NCBI GenBank assembly: GCA_015654825.1
Contig: JAATGE010000435.1
Coordinates: 1 to 10,250, forward strand
Direction: 5' to 3'
From: Rhodospirillales bacterium
GTDB lineage: Bacteria; Pseudomonadota; Alphaproteobacteria; Acetobacterales; Acetobacteraceae
Length of the DNA stretch: 10,250 nt
Part shown: positions 1 through 5,593 of the stretch, one piece after another
Layout: each line of letters opens with the position of its first letter
Position numbering within the stretch: position 1 is the stretch's first letter
Position numbers and translations under genes: made by a program
Notes under the pieces: generated by a model
Database searches by the model: none
What the model was told of the DNA's origin: nothing
Seen by the model: the letters and a program-made list of their open reading frames with translations, nothing else

Positions 1-1273
1 CGAAGAACAGGCCGCGGAACAGCGTTTCCGCGGTTGTCGGCGGCGGCGGCTCTCCCGGGCGCATGACGCGGTAGTTGTCGATCAGCGCATCGTCACGGTT
101 GCCGTTCTTGTCGATCGCCAGCGTGTTGCGGATCCAGGGGCCGTTCGACTGGTCTACCGCCAGGGTCGGCAGTTGCGTAATGCCGGCTTCCTCGAGTGCG
201 GCCAGCCGCGCTTCGGCGAGTTCCTCGCCGGCGTCGGCGTAGATTTCGCCGGTTTCCTCGTTGACCAGATCGACGGCCATGTAGCGGCCGAGCAGATCGG
301 CGCGGCTGACCCGCACCTCGCGGGTCTTTTCGGCGATTTTGCGCGCCTGGCGCTGCGTCAGCTTGGTGTCGGCATCGGCGACGACGGCGCCGGTTTCCGC
401 ATCCACCAGCGGTTCCAGCAGCTTGACGCCACGGAACGAGTCCGGATCGAACGGCCGCGCCCAGCCCTGCTCGGTGCGGGTGAAGATCACCTGGCCGTAG
501 AAATAATTCAGGATCGCTTCGGCATCGAGGCCGCGAATGTCGATCAGGTCAGCATCCTCGCCGGCGGCCACGCGGTCGGCGCGGTTCTTCTCGCTCCACT
601 CGCTTTCCAGCGCGTACAGCAGCGTCGTCACCGGCAGTTTCCGCTTGCGGTCGATACGGACGTAAACCATGTCCTTGCTGTCGAACTCGAAATCGAGCCA
701 GCTGCCGCGGTACGGAATGACGCGCGCGGCGAACAGGAATTTTCCGCTCGAGTGCGTCTTGCCCTTGTCGTGGTCGAAGAACACGCCGGGGCTGCGGTGC
801 ATCTGGCTCACGATCACGCGCTCGGTGCCATTGATGATGAACGTGCCGTTATCCGTCATCAGCGGCATGTCGCCCATGTAAACGGGCTGTTCCTTGATGT
901 CGCGGATCGAGCGCGCGCCGGTATCTTCGTCGACGTCCCATACGATCAGGCGCAGAATGACTTTCAGCGGTGCGGCATAGGTCATGCCGCGCTGGATGCA
1001 TTCCTCGACGTCGTATTTCGGCTCTTCGAGCTCGTAATAAACGAATTCCAGGCGGCCGCGGCCGGCGAAATCGTCGATCGGGAAGACGCTGCGGAACACT
1101 TCCTGCAGACCCGCCTGCGCGCGGCTGTCAGGCGCAATGTGCATTTGCAGGAACGCTTCATAGCTGGAACGCTGCACATCGATCAGATTGGGCATTGGCG
1201 CTACTTCGGGGATCCGCCCAAAGCTCTTGCGGATCCGCTTGCGCGGAGTGAACGTTTGCGTGATAGCGTTCAT
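1..1273 (-). CDS. rpoB: DNA-directed RNA polymerase beta subunit, N-terminal part (3' end outside window)
   Basis: RpoB is the large catalytic subunit of RNA polymerase; with beta' it forms the active-site cleft. Reading the minus strand from the ATG at 1271-1273 gives an uninterrupted frame of about 424 residues to the left edge, roughly the first third of a normal ~1,390-residue alphaproteobacterial beta subunit. Visible hallmarks are [14 protein letters not shown] near the N-terminus, [34 protein letters not shown] sequence (here with [17 protein letters not shown]), [19 protein letters not shown], and [13 protein letters not shown], all from the beta1/lobe regions. A GAGG lies about 10 bases upstream of the ATG. 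The rifampicin-resistance clusters lie beyond the window edge. It follows rplL in the standard order, after a 186-base spacer that may attenuate transcription. No frameshift was noticed. Identification is near certain. Confidence 0.97.
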   Translation of the reverse strand, partial: MNAITQTFTPRKRIRKSFGRIPEVAPMPNLIDVQRSSYEAFLQMHIAPDSRAQAGLQEVFRSVFPIDDFAGRGRLEFVYYELEEPKYDVEECIQRGMTYAAPLKVILRLIVWDVDEDTGARSIRDIKEQPVYMGDMPLMTDNGTFIINGTERVIVSQMHRSPGVFFDHDKGKTHSSGKFLFAARVIPYRGSWLDFEFDSKDMVYVRIDRKRKLPVTTLLYALESEWSEKNRADRVAAGEDADLIDIRGLDAEAILNYFYGQVIFTRTEQGWARPFDPDSFRGVKLLEPLVDAETGAVVADADTKLTQRQARKIAEKTREVRVSRADLLGRYMAVDLVNEETGEIYADAGEELAEARLAALEEAGITQLPTLAVDQSNGPWIRNTLAIDKNGNRDDALIDNYRVMRPGEPPPPTTAETLFRGLFF

Positions 1274-1330
1274 CGTCTCTGCCTCATCCTGCGCGCGGCG
1301 GCTTGCACCACCCCGCTAAATCCACGGCCG

Positions 1331-1404
1331 AAAAACCCCGGGCCGACCGGGCCATGCGCCGCCGCAACGGCGTATGGGGCGGGAATCGGTTCGATTCCCA
1401 CCCC
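1331..1404 (-). promoter_or_regulatory. rplL-rpoB intergenic hairpins, candidate attenuator or processing site
   Basis: The 186-base spacer between rplL and rpoB (1274-1459) holds two structures in the operon direction. The first pairs 1392-1404 with 1376-1388 around a 3-base loop at 1389-1391. It has 13 pairs, one a U.G wobble (1400/1380) that would be an A-C mismatch in RNA from the other strand, so it is better as minus-strand RNA. The second, downstream, is a 5-pair CCCGG/CCGGG stem (1347-1351 with 1337-1341) followed after one base by five U (1335-1331), a weak intrinsic-terminator shape. In E. coli the rplL-rpoB spacer carries a partial attenuator and an RNase III site that set the ratio of ribosomal protein to polymerase mRNA; a similar role here is inferred from position and structure. 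Confidence 0.5.
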
Positions 1405-1459
1405 TGATCCTTTTACCTGTCCGCGCGGTGCAGCTGGACGCCCCGCGCGGATCGCGAAA

Positions 1460-1843
1460 TCACTTGATTTCGACAGTAGCACCCTGCTCTTCCAGAACCT
1501 TCTTGATCTTCGCCGCCTCGTCCTTGTTGACGGCTTCCTTGACGGTCTTCGGCGCGCCTTCGACCAGATCCTTGGCCTCTTTCAGGCCGAGACCGGTGAT
1601 GGTGCGGATTTCCTTGATCACGTTGATCTTCTTGTCACCGGCGCCGGTGAGGATCACGGTGAACTCGGTCTGCTCCTCCACGGGTGCGGCAGCGGCAGCA
1701 CCGCCGCCCGCGGGCACCGCCGCGACGGCCACTGGTGCCGCGGCGGAAACGCCCCATTTCTCTTCCAGCAGTTTTGAAAGCTCGGCGGCTTCCAGAACAG
1801 TGAGCGCGGAAAGCTCGTCAACGAGCCTCGATAGATCAGCAAT
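1460..1843 (-). CDS. rplL: 50S ribosomal protein L7/L12, apparent ATT start
   Basis: L7/L12 is the multicopy stalk protein that recruits translation GTPases to the ribosome; its dimers bind the L10 C-terminal helix. The 127-residue reading has all three parts. Residues 1-31 ([20 protein letters not shown] then [11 protein letters not shown]) are the dimerisation domain. Residues ~32-56 are the Ala/Pro-rich hinge. Residues ~57-127 are the GTPase-binding domain with [20 protein letters not shown] and ending ATVEIK. The homologous N-terminus begins at an ATT (1841-1843) where ATG is expected. An in-frame TAA stands five codons upstream with no ATG, GTG or TTG between. AAGGGA lies about 8 bases before the ATT. 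The next ordinary start is a GTG at 1732, which would lose 37 residues including the dimerisation domain. Length with the ATT start is normal for the family. An assembly or sequencing error (ATG read as ATT) is the alternative. Confidence 0.93.
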   Translation of the reverse strand: MADLSRLVDELSALTVLEAAELSKLLEEKWGVSAAAPVAVAAVPAGGGAAAAAPVEEQTEFTVILTGAGDKKINVIKEIRTITGLGLKEAKDLVEGAPKTVKEAVNKDEAAKIKKVLEEQGATVEIK

Positions 1844-1917
1844 TTTGCGGGTCCCTTAACTGTGTATCTGATGGGTTGCTTGCAAGGCCGCGCGCGGCGC
1901 CGCCCCGCGGTTTGAGT

Positions 1918-2442
1918 TCAGGCTGCGAGCGCCTCGTCCTTCTTGGCGTAGGCCGCTAAAACCCGCGCGAGCTGGCCGCCCGGCGCCTGCAACACGCCTG
2001 CGATCCGGGTGGCCGGGGTGGCAAGCATCCCCAGCAGGCCCGCGCGCAGCGTATCGAGCGACGGCAGTTCGGAGAGCGCCTTCACCCCAGCCGCATTCAG
2101 CGTCTGGGTGCCGAGCGCACCGCCGATGATCACCAGCTTCTCGTTGGTCTTGGCGAACTCGATGGCCACCTTTGCCACTGACACGGGATCGCGCGCCCAG
2201 GCGAGCGCGGTCGGTCCCTTCAGCATTGGCTCGATGCCGCCGAATTTGGTCCCATCCAGGGCGAGGAGGGCCAGCCGGTTCTTCGCGACTTTGAATTGCG
2301 CCCCGGCCGCGCGCATCCTTCTCCGCAGATCCGTCACCTCGGCGACGGTCAACCCATTGTTGCGGGTGACCACCACCATGGACGTTTCGGCGAAGACGGC
2401 GGCGAGCGACGCGACGAATTCGCGCTTCTCCGTACGGTCCAA
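1918..2442 (-). CDS. rplJ: 50S ribosomal protein L10, TTG start
   Basis: L10 anchors the L7/L12 stalk to 23S rRNA next to L11, and the L10-L12 complex commonly represses its own mRNA. The frame gives 174 residues, close to the usual 165-175. Recognisable segments are MDRTEKREFVASLAAVFAET, the conserved NNGLTVAEVTDLRRRMR, FKVAKNRLALLAL, KGPTALAW, and the C-terminal Ala/Leu-rich stalk helix GQLARVLAAYAKKDEALAA. The frame stays open upstream to an ATG at 2493, but those extra 17 residues are Arg/Pro-rich and unlike the family. The TTG at 2440-2442 puts a strong AAGGAGA 7 bases upstream and starts at the usual family N-terminus, so TTG is the chosen start. It lies 282 bases after rplA and 74 bases before rplL. 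Confidence 0.95.
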   Translation of the reverse strand: MDRTEKREFVASLAAVFAETSMVVVTRNNGLTVAEVTDLRRRMRAAGAQFKVAKNRLALLALDGTKFGGIEPMLKGPTALAWARDPVSVAKVAIEFAKTNEKLVIIGGALGTQTLNAAGVKALSELPSLDTLRAGLLGMLATPATRIAGVLQAPGGQLARVLAAYAKKDEALAA

Positions 2443-2724
2443 ATCCCGTCTCCTTCGTGGCCCCGGGCAGCGCGCCCCGGGCCGGGTTACCAAAGGATTT
2501 TTTGGTCATCCAAAAAATCCGGTTCGCCTGTCCTTGTCTCAGGCGGACCCACCAGATCCGCGCCGCGCATGGCTGTGCGGCGTTGTTCCGGCTTCCCCGT
2601 CTCCCACGCGCGGGGTTGCCCCCTTTACTGCCCTCGCGGGCGACGTGCGGTCTCGGACAGGTTCGGAAAGGGATTGCTCCCCTCCTGCCCGCCGGCGGCG
2701 AACCGCCGGCGTATTCTGTTCAAT
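2443..2724 (-). promoter_or_regulatory. rplA-rplJ leader with strong hairpins, candidate L10 autoregulatory leader
   Basis: These 282 bases hold no gene. In the operon direction they carry, right after the rplA stop, a 9-pair stem with a UUCG loop (2690-2698 with 2703-2711). Next come a GGGAGCAAUCCC element around 2669-2682 and a GGGG-GCAA-CCCC mini-hairpin near 2612-2623. Near the rplJ start is a perfect 11-pair stem with a 4-base loop (arms 2495-2505 and 2510-2520, GGATTTTTTGG on the + strand). An interrupted CCCGGG repeat lies near 2461-2481. Many bacteria have an rRNA-mimicking L10 leader in this position that binds L10(L12)4 and represses rplJ-rplL. I infer the same role from position and structure but did not fold or align it. 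No clear sigma-70 promoter was seen here. Confidence 0.5.
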
Positions 2725-3417
2725 TCAGGCGCCTAAACTCGCCACATCGACGCGGACGCCGGGGCCCATGCTGGAACTCAGCGCCACTTTCTGCAGGTAC
2801 GTGCCCTTGGCGCCGGTCGGCTTGGCCTTCTGAATGGCGTCCACCAGGGCGCGGATGTTCTCCAGCAGCTTTTCGTCGGAAAAACTCGCCTTGCCGACGC
2901 CGGCGTGGATGATGCCGGCCTTTTCGGCGCGGAACTCGACCTGGCCCGCCTTGGCGGCGGCGATGGCGCCCTTCACGTCCATGGTGACGGTGCCGAGCTT
3001 CGGGTTCGGCATCAGGCCGCGCGGGCCGAGGATCTTACCCAGGCGGCCGACCAGGCCCATCATGTCCGGGGTGGCGATGCAGCGGTCGAACTGGATGTCG
3101 CCGGCCTGGACTTTTTCGGCCAGGTCCTCGGCGCCGACCACGTCGGCACCGGCGGCGGCGGCTTCCTCGGCCTTGGCGCCGCGGGCGAACACGCCGACGC
3201 GCAAGGTCTTGCCGGTGCCGTTCGGCAGGCTGATCAGGCCGCGCACCATCTGGTCCGCATGGCGCGGATCGATGCCCAGGTTCATGCTGATTTCGACGGT
3301 TTCGTCGAATTTGGCGCGGGCGTTGGTCTTCACCAGCTTGACGGCGTCCGGCAGCGGGTAGTTGCGGGTGCGGTCGACGGTGGCCTTGGCAGCGGCGAGC
3401 CTCTTGTCATGTGCCAT
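2725..3417 (-). CDS. rplA: 50S ribosomal protein L1
   Basis: L1 forms the mobile stalk at the ribosomal E site, binding 23S rRNA and releasing deacylated tRNA; in many bacteria it also represses the rplK-rplA mRNA. The 230-residue product matches the family length. It shows [16 protein letters not shown] at the start, the [20 protein letters not shown] strand-helix region, [17 protein letters not shown], and [21 protein letters not shown], the L1 signature. The C-terminal half of domain I ([26 protein letters not shown]) and [24 protein letters not shown] are also present. The ATG is 3 bases after the rplK stop, and its GGAGG Shine-Dalgarno lies inside the last codons of rplK, so translation is probably coupled. 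Confidence 0.98.
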   Translation of the reverse strand: MAHDKRLAAAKATVDRTRNYPLPDAVKLVKTNARAKFDETVEISMNLGIDPRHADQMVRGLISLPNGTGKTLRVGVFARGAKAEEAAAAGADVVGAEDLAEKVQAGDIQFDRCIATPDMMGLVGRLGKILGPRGLMPNPKLGTVTMDVKGAIAAAKAGQVEFRAEKAGIIHAGVGKASFSDEKLLENIRALVDAIQKAKPTGAKGTYLQKVALSSSMGPGVRVDVASLGA

Positions 3418-3420
3418 GGC

Positions 3421-3855
3421 TCAGCCCTCCACCACGGTGAGGCCCATCGAACGGGCGGAGCCGGCCAGCATCTTGACCGCACCCTCCACGTCGTTGGCGT
3501 TCATGTCCTGCATCTTCTGGGCGGCGATTTCGCGCAGCTGGCTGATGGTGACGCGGCCGGCCGAGGCGCCCTTGCCGGGGGTCGTGGCCCCCTTGTCGAT
3601 CTTGGCCGCCTTGCGGATGAAATAGCTGTTCGGCGGGCTCTTGGTGATGAAGGAGAAGCTGCGGTCGCCGTAGGCGGTGATGACGATGGGGACTGGCATG
3701 CCGGGCTCCATCGTCTGCGTGCGGGCGTTGAATTCCTTGCAGAAGGCCATGATGTTGAGGCCGCGCTGGCCGAGGGCGGGGCCGACGGGGGGGCTCGGGT
3801 TGGCCTTGCCGGCCGGTATCTGCAGCTTGATATAACCGACGATCTTTTTCGCCAT
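3421..3855 (-). CDS. rplK: 50S ribosomal protein L11
   Basis: L11 binds the GTPase-associated centre of 23S rRNA (helices 43/44) and is the target region for thiostrepton and RelA signalling. The 144-residue product has the full two-domain layout. Residues ~1-70 carry [20 protein letters not shown] followed by [16 protein letters not shown], including the conserved proline-rich loop. Residues ~75-144 form the RNA-binding C-terminal domain, with [20 protein letters not shown] and the C-terminal [30 protein letters not shown] lie 7-11 bases before the ATG. It is the first gene of the operon in this window. The usual upstream neighbours secE and nusG are not within the 6 kb to its right, which is unusual, and a promoter lies about 100 bases upstream. 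Confidence 0.98.
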   Translation of the reverse strand: MAKKIVGYIKLQIPAGKANPSPPVGPALGQRGLNIMAFCKEFNARTQTMEPGMPVPIVITAYGDRSFSFITKSPPNSYFIRKAAKIDKGATTPGKGASAGRVTISQLREIAAQKMQDMNANDVEGAVKMLAGSARSMGLTVVEG

Positions 3856-3963
3856 CTATCCTGGCTCCTGCGCCAAGGACCGCGGTGCAAACGACAAACA
3901 CGAGCCGCACCCGGCGTTGGCCGGTCGGCCGTCCTGTCTCCCGCGTTCCAAAATGAGCCGCGG

Positions 3964-3992
3964 CTTATGAGCCGGGCGGGGGGTAGAGTCAA
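3964..3992 (-). promoter_or_regulatory. Candidate sigma-70 promoter of the rplK-rplA-rplJ-rplL-rpoB operon
   Basis: On the minus strand a TTGACT -35 (3987-3992; 5 of 6 to consensus) is followed after exactly 17 bases by CATAAG (3964-3969; 4 of 6). Transcription would start near 3957, giving a leader of about 100 bases before the rplK ATG. A housekeeping promoter in front of L11 is known in E. coli; here it is needed because nusG is not adjacent. Confidence 0.6.
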
Positions 3993-4001
3993 GCAGGAAG
4001 G

Positions 4002-4046
4002 CTAGGGGCTCTGCCCCTAGGACCCCGCTGGGGCCGCAGGCCCCAG
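4002..4046. repeat. Tandem double-hairpin repeat at the boundary between operon and accessory region
   Basis: Two perfect 8-pair stems sit back to back: CTAGGGGC/GCCCCTAG around a TCT loop (4002-4020) and CTGGGGCC/GGCCCCAG around a GCA loop (4028-4046), followed by ACCCC and AATTTTGTT. This kind of GGGG/CCCC paired element is frequent between genes in GC-rich alphaproteobacteria (recalled, not searched). On the + strand the second stem plus T-rich tail has a weak terminator shape. It lies just behind the rplK promoter, so it could insulate the ribosomal operon from the accessory region. Confidence 0.55.
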
Positions 4047-4060
4047 ACCCCAATTTTGTT

Positions 4061-4187
4061 GGTTTCCGAGTCTGGCACCAGCTCCTGCTCTACACCCTCG
4101 TCATCGCGAGCTGCCCTTGCGGCGTGGCGACCCGGGCGGCCGCACTACCCATAATCCTCACCCGCAGCAGCACGCACTGGACGCGCA
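4061..4187. other. Intergenic stretch, nothing convincing
   Basis: No coding potential or strong structure was recognised. The one notable item is CACTACCCATAAT (4143-4155), which recurs with one mismatch at 4866-4878 on the other side of the toxin-antitoxin pair. It resembles half of the REP palindrome found next to the transposase. Confidence 0.3.
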
Positions 4188-4203
4188 GTAGCTTTTAAGC
4201 TAC
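4188..4203. promoter_or_regulatory. Palindrome upstream of toxin gene, candidate TA operator
   Basis: GTAGCTT and AAGCTAC form a 7-base inverted repeat around TT, ending 14 bases before the toxin ATG. TA operons of this family are normally autorepressed by the HTH antitoxin binding a palindrome near the promoter. The position fits, but no convincing -35/-10 was found around it and no second copy of this palindrome was seen near the orphan antitoxin. Confidence 0.4.
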
Positions 4204-4217
4204 AAACCAGCCGAGCG

Positions 4218-4538
4218 ATGGAACTGCTCCGCTATCAGCGCGCGGACGGAAGCGAACCGTTCACGGAATGGCTGACTTCGCTTCGCGACAAGACCGCCGC
4301 GGCTCGTATTCGCATGCGATTGCGCCAGATCGAAACGGACAATTTCGGCGATTGCGCTGCGGTAGGCGAAGGCGTGATCGAACTGCGCATCCACATCGGC
4401 CCCGGCTACCGCGCCTATTGCGGCCGCCACGGCAAAGCCTTTGTACTCCTGCTATGCGGCGGCGACAAAAGCACCCAGCCCCGCGACATCACCCACGCGA
4501 AACAACTGTGGACGGAATGGAAGCAAAGACGAACATGA
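4218..4538 (+). CDS. Type II toxin, RelE/ParE superfamily (addiction module killer, HigB-like)
   Basis: The 106-residue product matches the phage Gp49/HigB-like addiction-module killer family, small toxins of the RelE/ParE fold of which many cut mRNA on the ribosome. Visible family segments are FTEWLTSLRD (15-24), the Arg-rich helix ARIRMRLRQI (29-38), GVIELRIHIGPGYRAYC (52-68) forming the central sheet, and VLLLCGGDKSTQPRDI (76-91) with the final helix AKQLWTEWKQRR. Length is normal and there is no interruption, so the toxin is probably intact. Toxin precedes antitoxin, as usual in this subfamily, and its TGA overlaps the antitoxin ATG (ATGA, 4535-4538). The Shine-Dalgarno is weak. The precise cellular target cannot be told from sequence. 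Confidence 0.9.
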   Translation: MELLRYQRADGSEPFTEWLTSLRDKTAAARIRMRLRQIETDNFGDCAAVGEGVIELRIHIGPGYRAYCGRHGKAFVLLLCGGDKSTQPRDITHAKQLWTEWKQRRT

Positions 4539-4864
4539 GCAAGCTACAAGGCGCGGTATCCCACCACGAACGCGAACTGGCCGAACTCCGCGCCGACCGC
4601 GAGCTAGCGGTCGAGTATCTGCGCGCTGCCATGCAAACCCTGGACAACCCGCAAGACCGCGCCGCCGGCCTTCTCGCCCTCCGCGCCGTCGCCGAGGCCT
4701 ACGGCGGCCTCGCCACCGTCGCTGCCGAAGCCGACATCAGCCGCGAATCCCTCTACCGCGCCCTGTCGCCGAAGGGGAACCCAACCCTAAAAACCCTGGT
4801 TGCGGTCCTGAAAACACTGGGCCTGCGCCTATCGGTTGAGCCGGCGCACCACGAACCGGCGTGA
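4535..4864 (+). CDS. HigA-like HTH antitoxin paired with the upstream toxin
   Basis: The 109-residue product matches addiction-module antidote proteins, which neutralise the partner toxin and repress the operon through a helix-turn-helix. The first ~55 residues are helical (ERELAELRADRELAVEYLRA). An HTH follows at about 57-85 with GGLATVAAEADISRESLYRAL and then the family signature SPKGNPTLKTLVAVLKTLGLRLSVEP. The ATG overlaps the toxin stop, and the pair is translationally coupled. Frame upstream of this ATG is the toxin gene read out of frame, so the earlier in-frame start at 4268 is not used. An 81%-identical copy lies at 5590-5919. Confidence 0.9.
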   Translation: MSKLQGAVSHHERELAELRADRELAVEYLRAAMQTLDNPQDRAAGLLALRAVAEAYGGLATVAAEADISRESLYRALSPKGNPTLKTLVAVLKTLGLRLSVEPAHHEPA

Positions 4865-4876
4865 CCACAACCCATA

Positions 4877-4908
4877 ATAGGATGGGTGAGCGACGCGCTA
4901 CCCATCAC
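4877..4908 (+). repeat. REP palindrome, left of the RAYT gene
   Basis: The element has a leading ATAG tetranucleotide (4877-4880), then a stem GATGGGT (4881-4887)/ACCCATC (4900-4906), a bulged G, and an inner AGCG/CGCT pairing around ACG. This is the classic REP design: a conserved GTRG-like tetranucleotide plus an imperfect palindrome. It matches the inverted copy at 5525-5555 at 29 of 31 positions. The RAYT stop codon (4905-4907) falls inside it. Confidence 0.8.
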
Positions 4909-5462
4909 CTTCCGCCCCGACCCGCCGCAAAACCCCGCTCCCGCGCCTCCGCGACGTCCGTGCTGCCGCCGTTCCACGCGGCTGGATAAAGCCCCCTCGC
5001 CACGCACCGATGAAACGATGAATATTGCCACGCGGCGACATGCGTAACCAGTCCATGCTTTACCGGATTGAAATGGACATAATCCAGATCCGCGGCATAG
5101 TCGCGGTCGTCGCGAATGCTGTGTTCCCAGAAGCGGCGTTGCCAGATACCGCGCTCGCCCTTCCCGGCGCGGCTGACCGAACGCGGCTCGCCGAGCGTCA
5201 TGCCCCTCGAAAATGCGGTCTTTATCGCCTGCCATCGCACCGAGAAATTGGTGTCGCCATCGGGCAGCGTCCACACGCAATGCATGCGCTCCGGCAGCAC
5301 GACCCAGGCATCGACATGAAAATGATTCTGCGCGCGAACCTTGCGCACCGCGTCGCGGAAAGCGTCGATTTCCCGCATAAGCAGGTCGCTACGCCGGTCG
5401 GCGAGGTTGACGGTAAAGAAATCGGTCCCGCCGGGCACCCGATTGCGCCGGTAGTCGGTCAT
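4905..5462 (-). CDS. REP-associated tyrosine transposase (RAYT, Y1/IS200-like), HUH motif altered
   Basis: RAYTs are single-copy Y1 transposase relatives thought to spread REP palindromes by nicking single-stranded hairpins. The 185-residue product shows the family start GGTDFFTVNLADRRSDLL, then HFHVDAWVVLP (47-57), followed by WTLPDGDTNFSVRWQAIK. Next are the characteristic GERGIWQRRFWEHSIRDD (102-119) and the catalytic-Tyr segment DYVHFNPVKHGLV (Tyr128), then SSFHRCVARGLYPAAW. The metal-binding His-hydrophobic-His motif normally reads H-M-H-C after VLP-x; here it is Arg59-Met60-His61, a one-base change at the second base of the codon (5286-5288). Metal binding may therefore be impaired. The ATG has no strong Shine-Dalgarno, and an imperfect hairpin (about 5490-5511) lies just upstream. 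REP palindromes bracket the gene in inverted orientation. Confidence 0.9.
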   Translation of the reverse strand: MTDYRRNRVPGGTDFFTVNLADRRSDLLMREIDAFRDAVRKVRAQNHFHVDAWVVLPERMHCVWTLPDGDTNFSVRWQAIKTAFSRGMTLGEPRSVSRAGKGERGIWQRRFWEHSIRDDRDYAADLDYVHFNPVKHGLVTHVAAWQYSSFHRCVARGLYPAAWNGGSTDVAEARERGFAAGRGGR

Positions 5463-5524
5463 GCGCCAGTCTGCCGCCCGCGAGACACCGGGGCAAGCCA
5501 GCTTGTGCCCCTGAGCCTGGCCGT

Positions 5525-5556
5525 GTGATGGGTAGCGCTTGGCTCACCCATCCTAC
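5525..5556 (-). repeat. REP palindrome, right of the RAYT gene (inverted copy)
   Basis: Read on the minus strand it begins GTAG (5553-5556), the canonical REP tetranucleotide, followed by GATGGGT (5546-5552) and ends with ACCCATC (5528-5534). Over 31 positions it differs from the left REP at two bases. It lies about 60 bases upstream of the RAYT start, in opposite orientation to the left copy, and ends a few bases before the surviving tail of the duplicated toxin gene. Confidence 0.8.
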
Positions 5557-5560
5557 GCTA

Positions 5561-5593
5561 CTATGGACGGAACGAAACCAAACCCAAACATGA
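5561..5593 (+). pseudogene. Remnant of a second toxin gene (last ten codons)
   Basis: The codons read LWTERNQTQT then stop, against LWTEWKQRRT at the end of the intact toxin at 4218-4538. The ATGA overlap with the following antitoxin is preserved. Similarity to the first copy stops just to the left, where the REP begins, so the rest of this toxin was probably lost when the RAYT/REP unit arrived or by deletion at it. Confidence 0.75.

Noticed and set aside
1376..1404. tRNA T-arm-like GGTTCGATTCC
   Set aside because: Placing TTCGATT as the T loop leaves flanks that do not pair, and no acceptor, D or anticodon arm is present; the sequence is better explained as a 13-pair hairpin.
173..1777. Long + strand frame opposite rpoB and rplL
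   Set aside because: It is antisense to the unmistakable RpoB and L7/L12 coding sequences and spans their intergenic gap; in GC-rich DNA such shadow frames are expected.
2905..4005. Long + strand frame opposite rplA and rplK
   Set aside because: Low-complexity Gly/Ala/His/Asp-rich translation opposite two clear ribosomal protein genes; a codon-bias shadow.
4268..4534. N-terminal extension of the antitoxin frame back to 4268
   Set aside because: This part is the toxin gene read in another frame; the ATGA overlap at 4535 and the length of the second copy fix the start.
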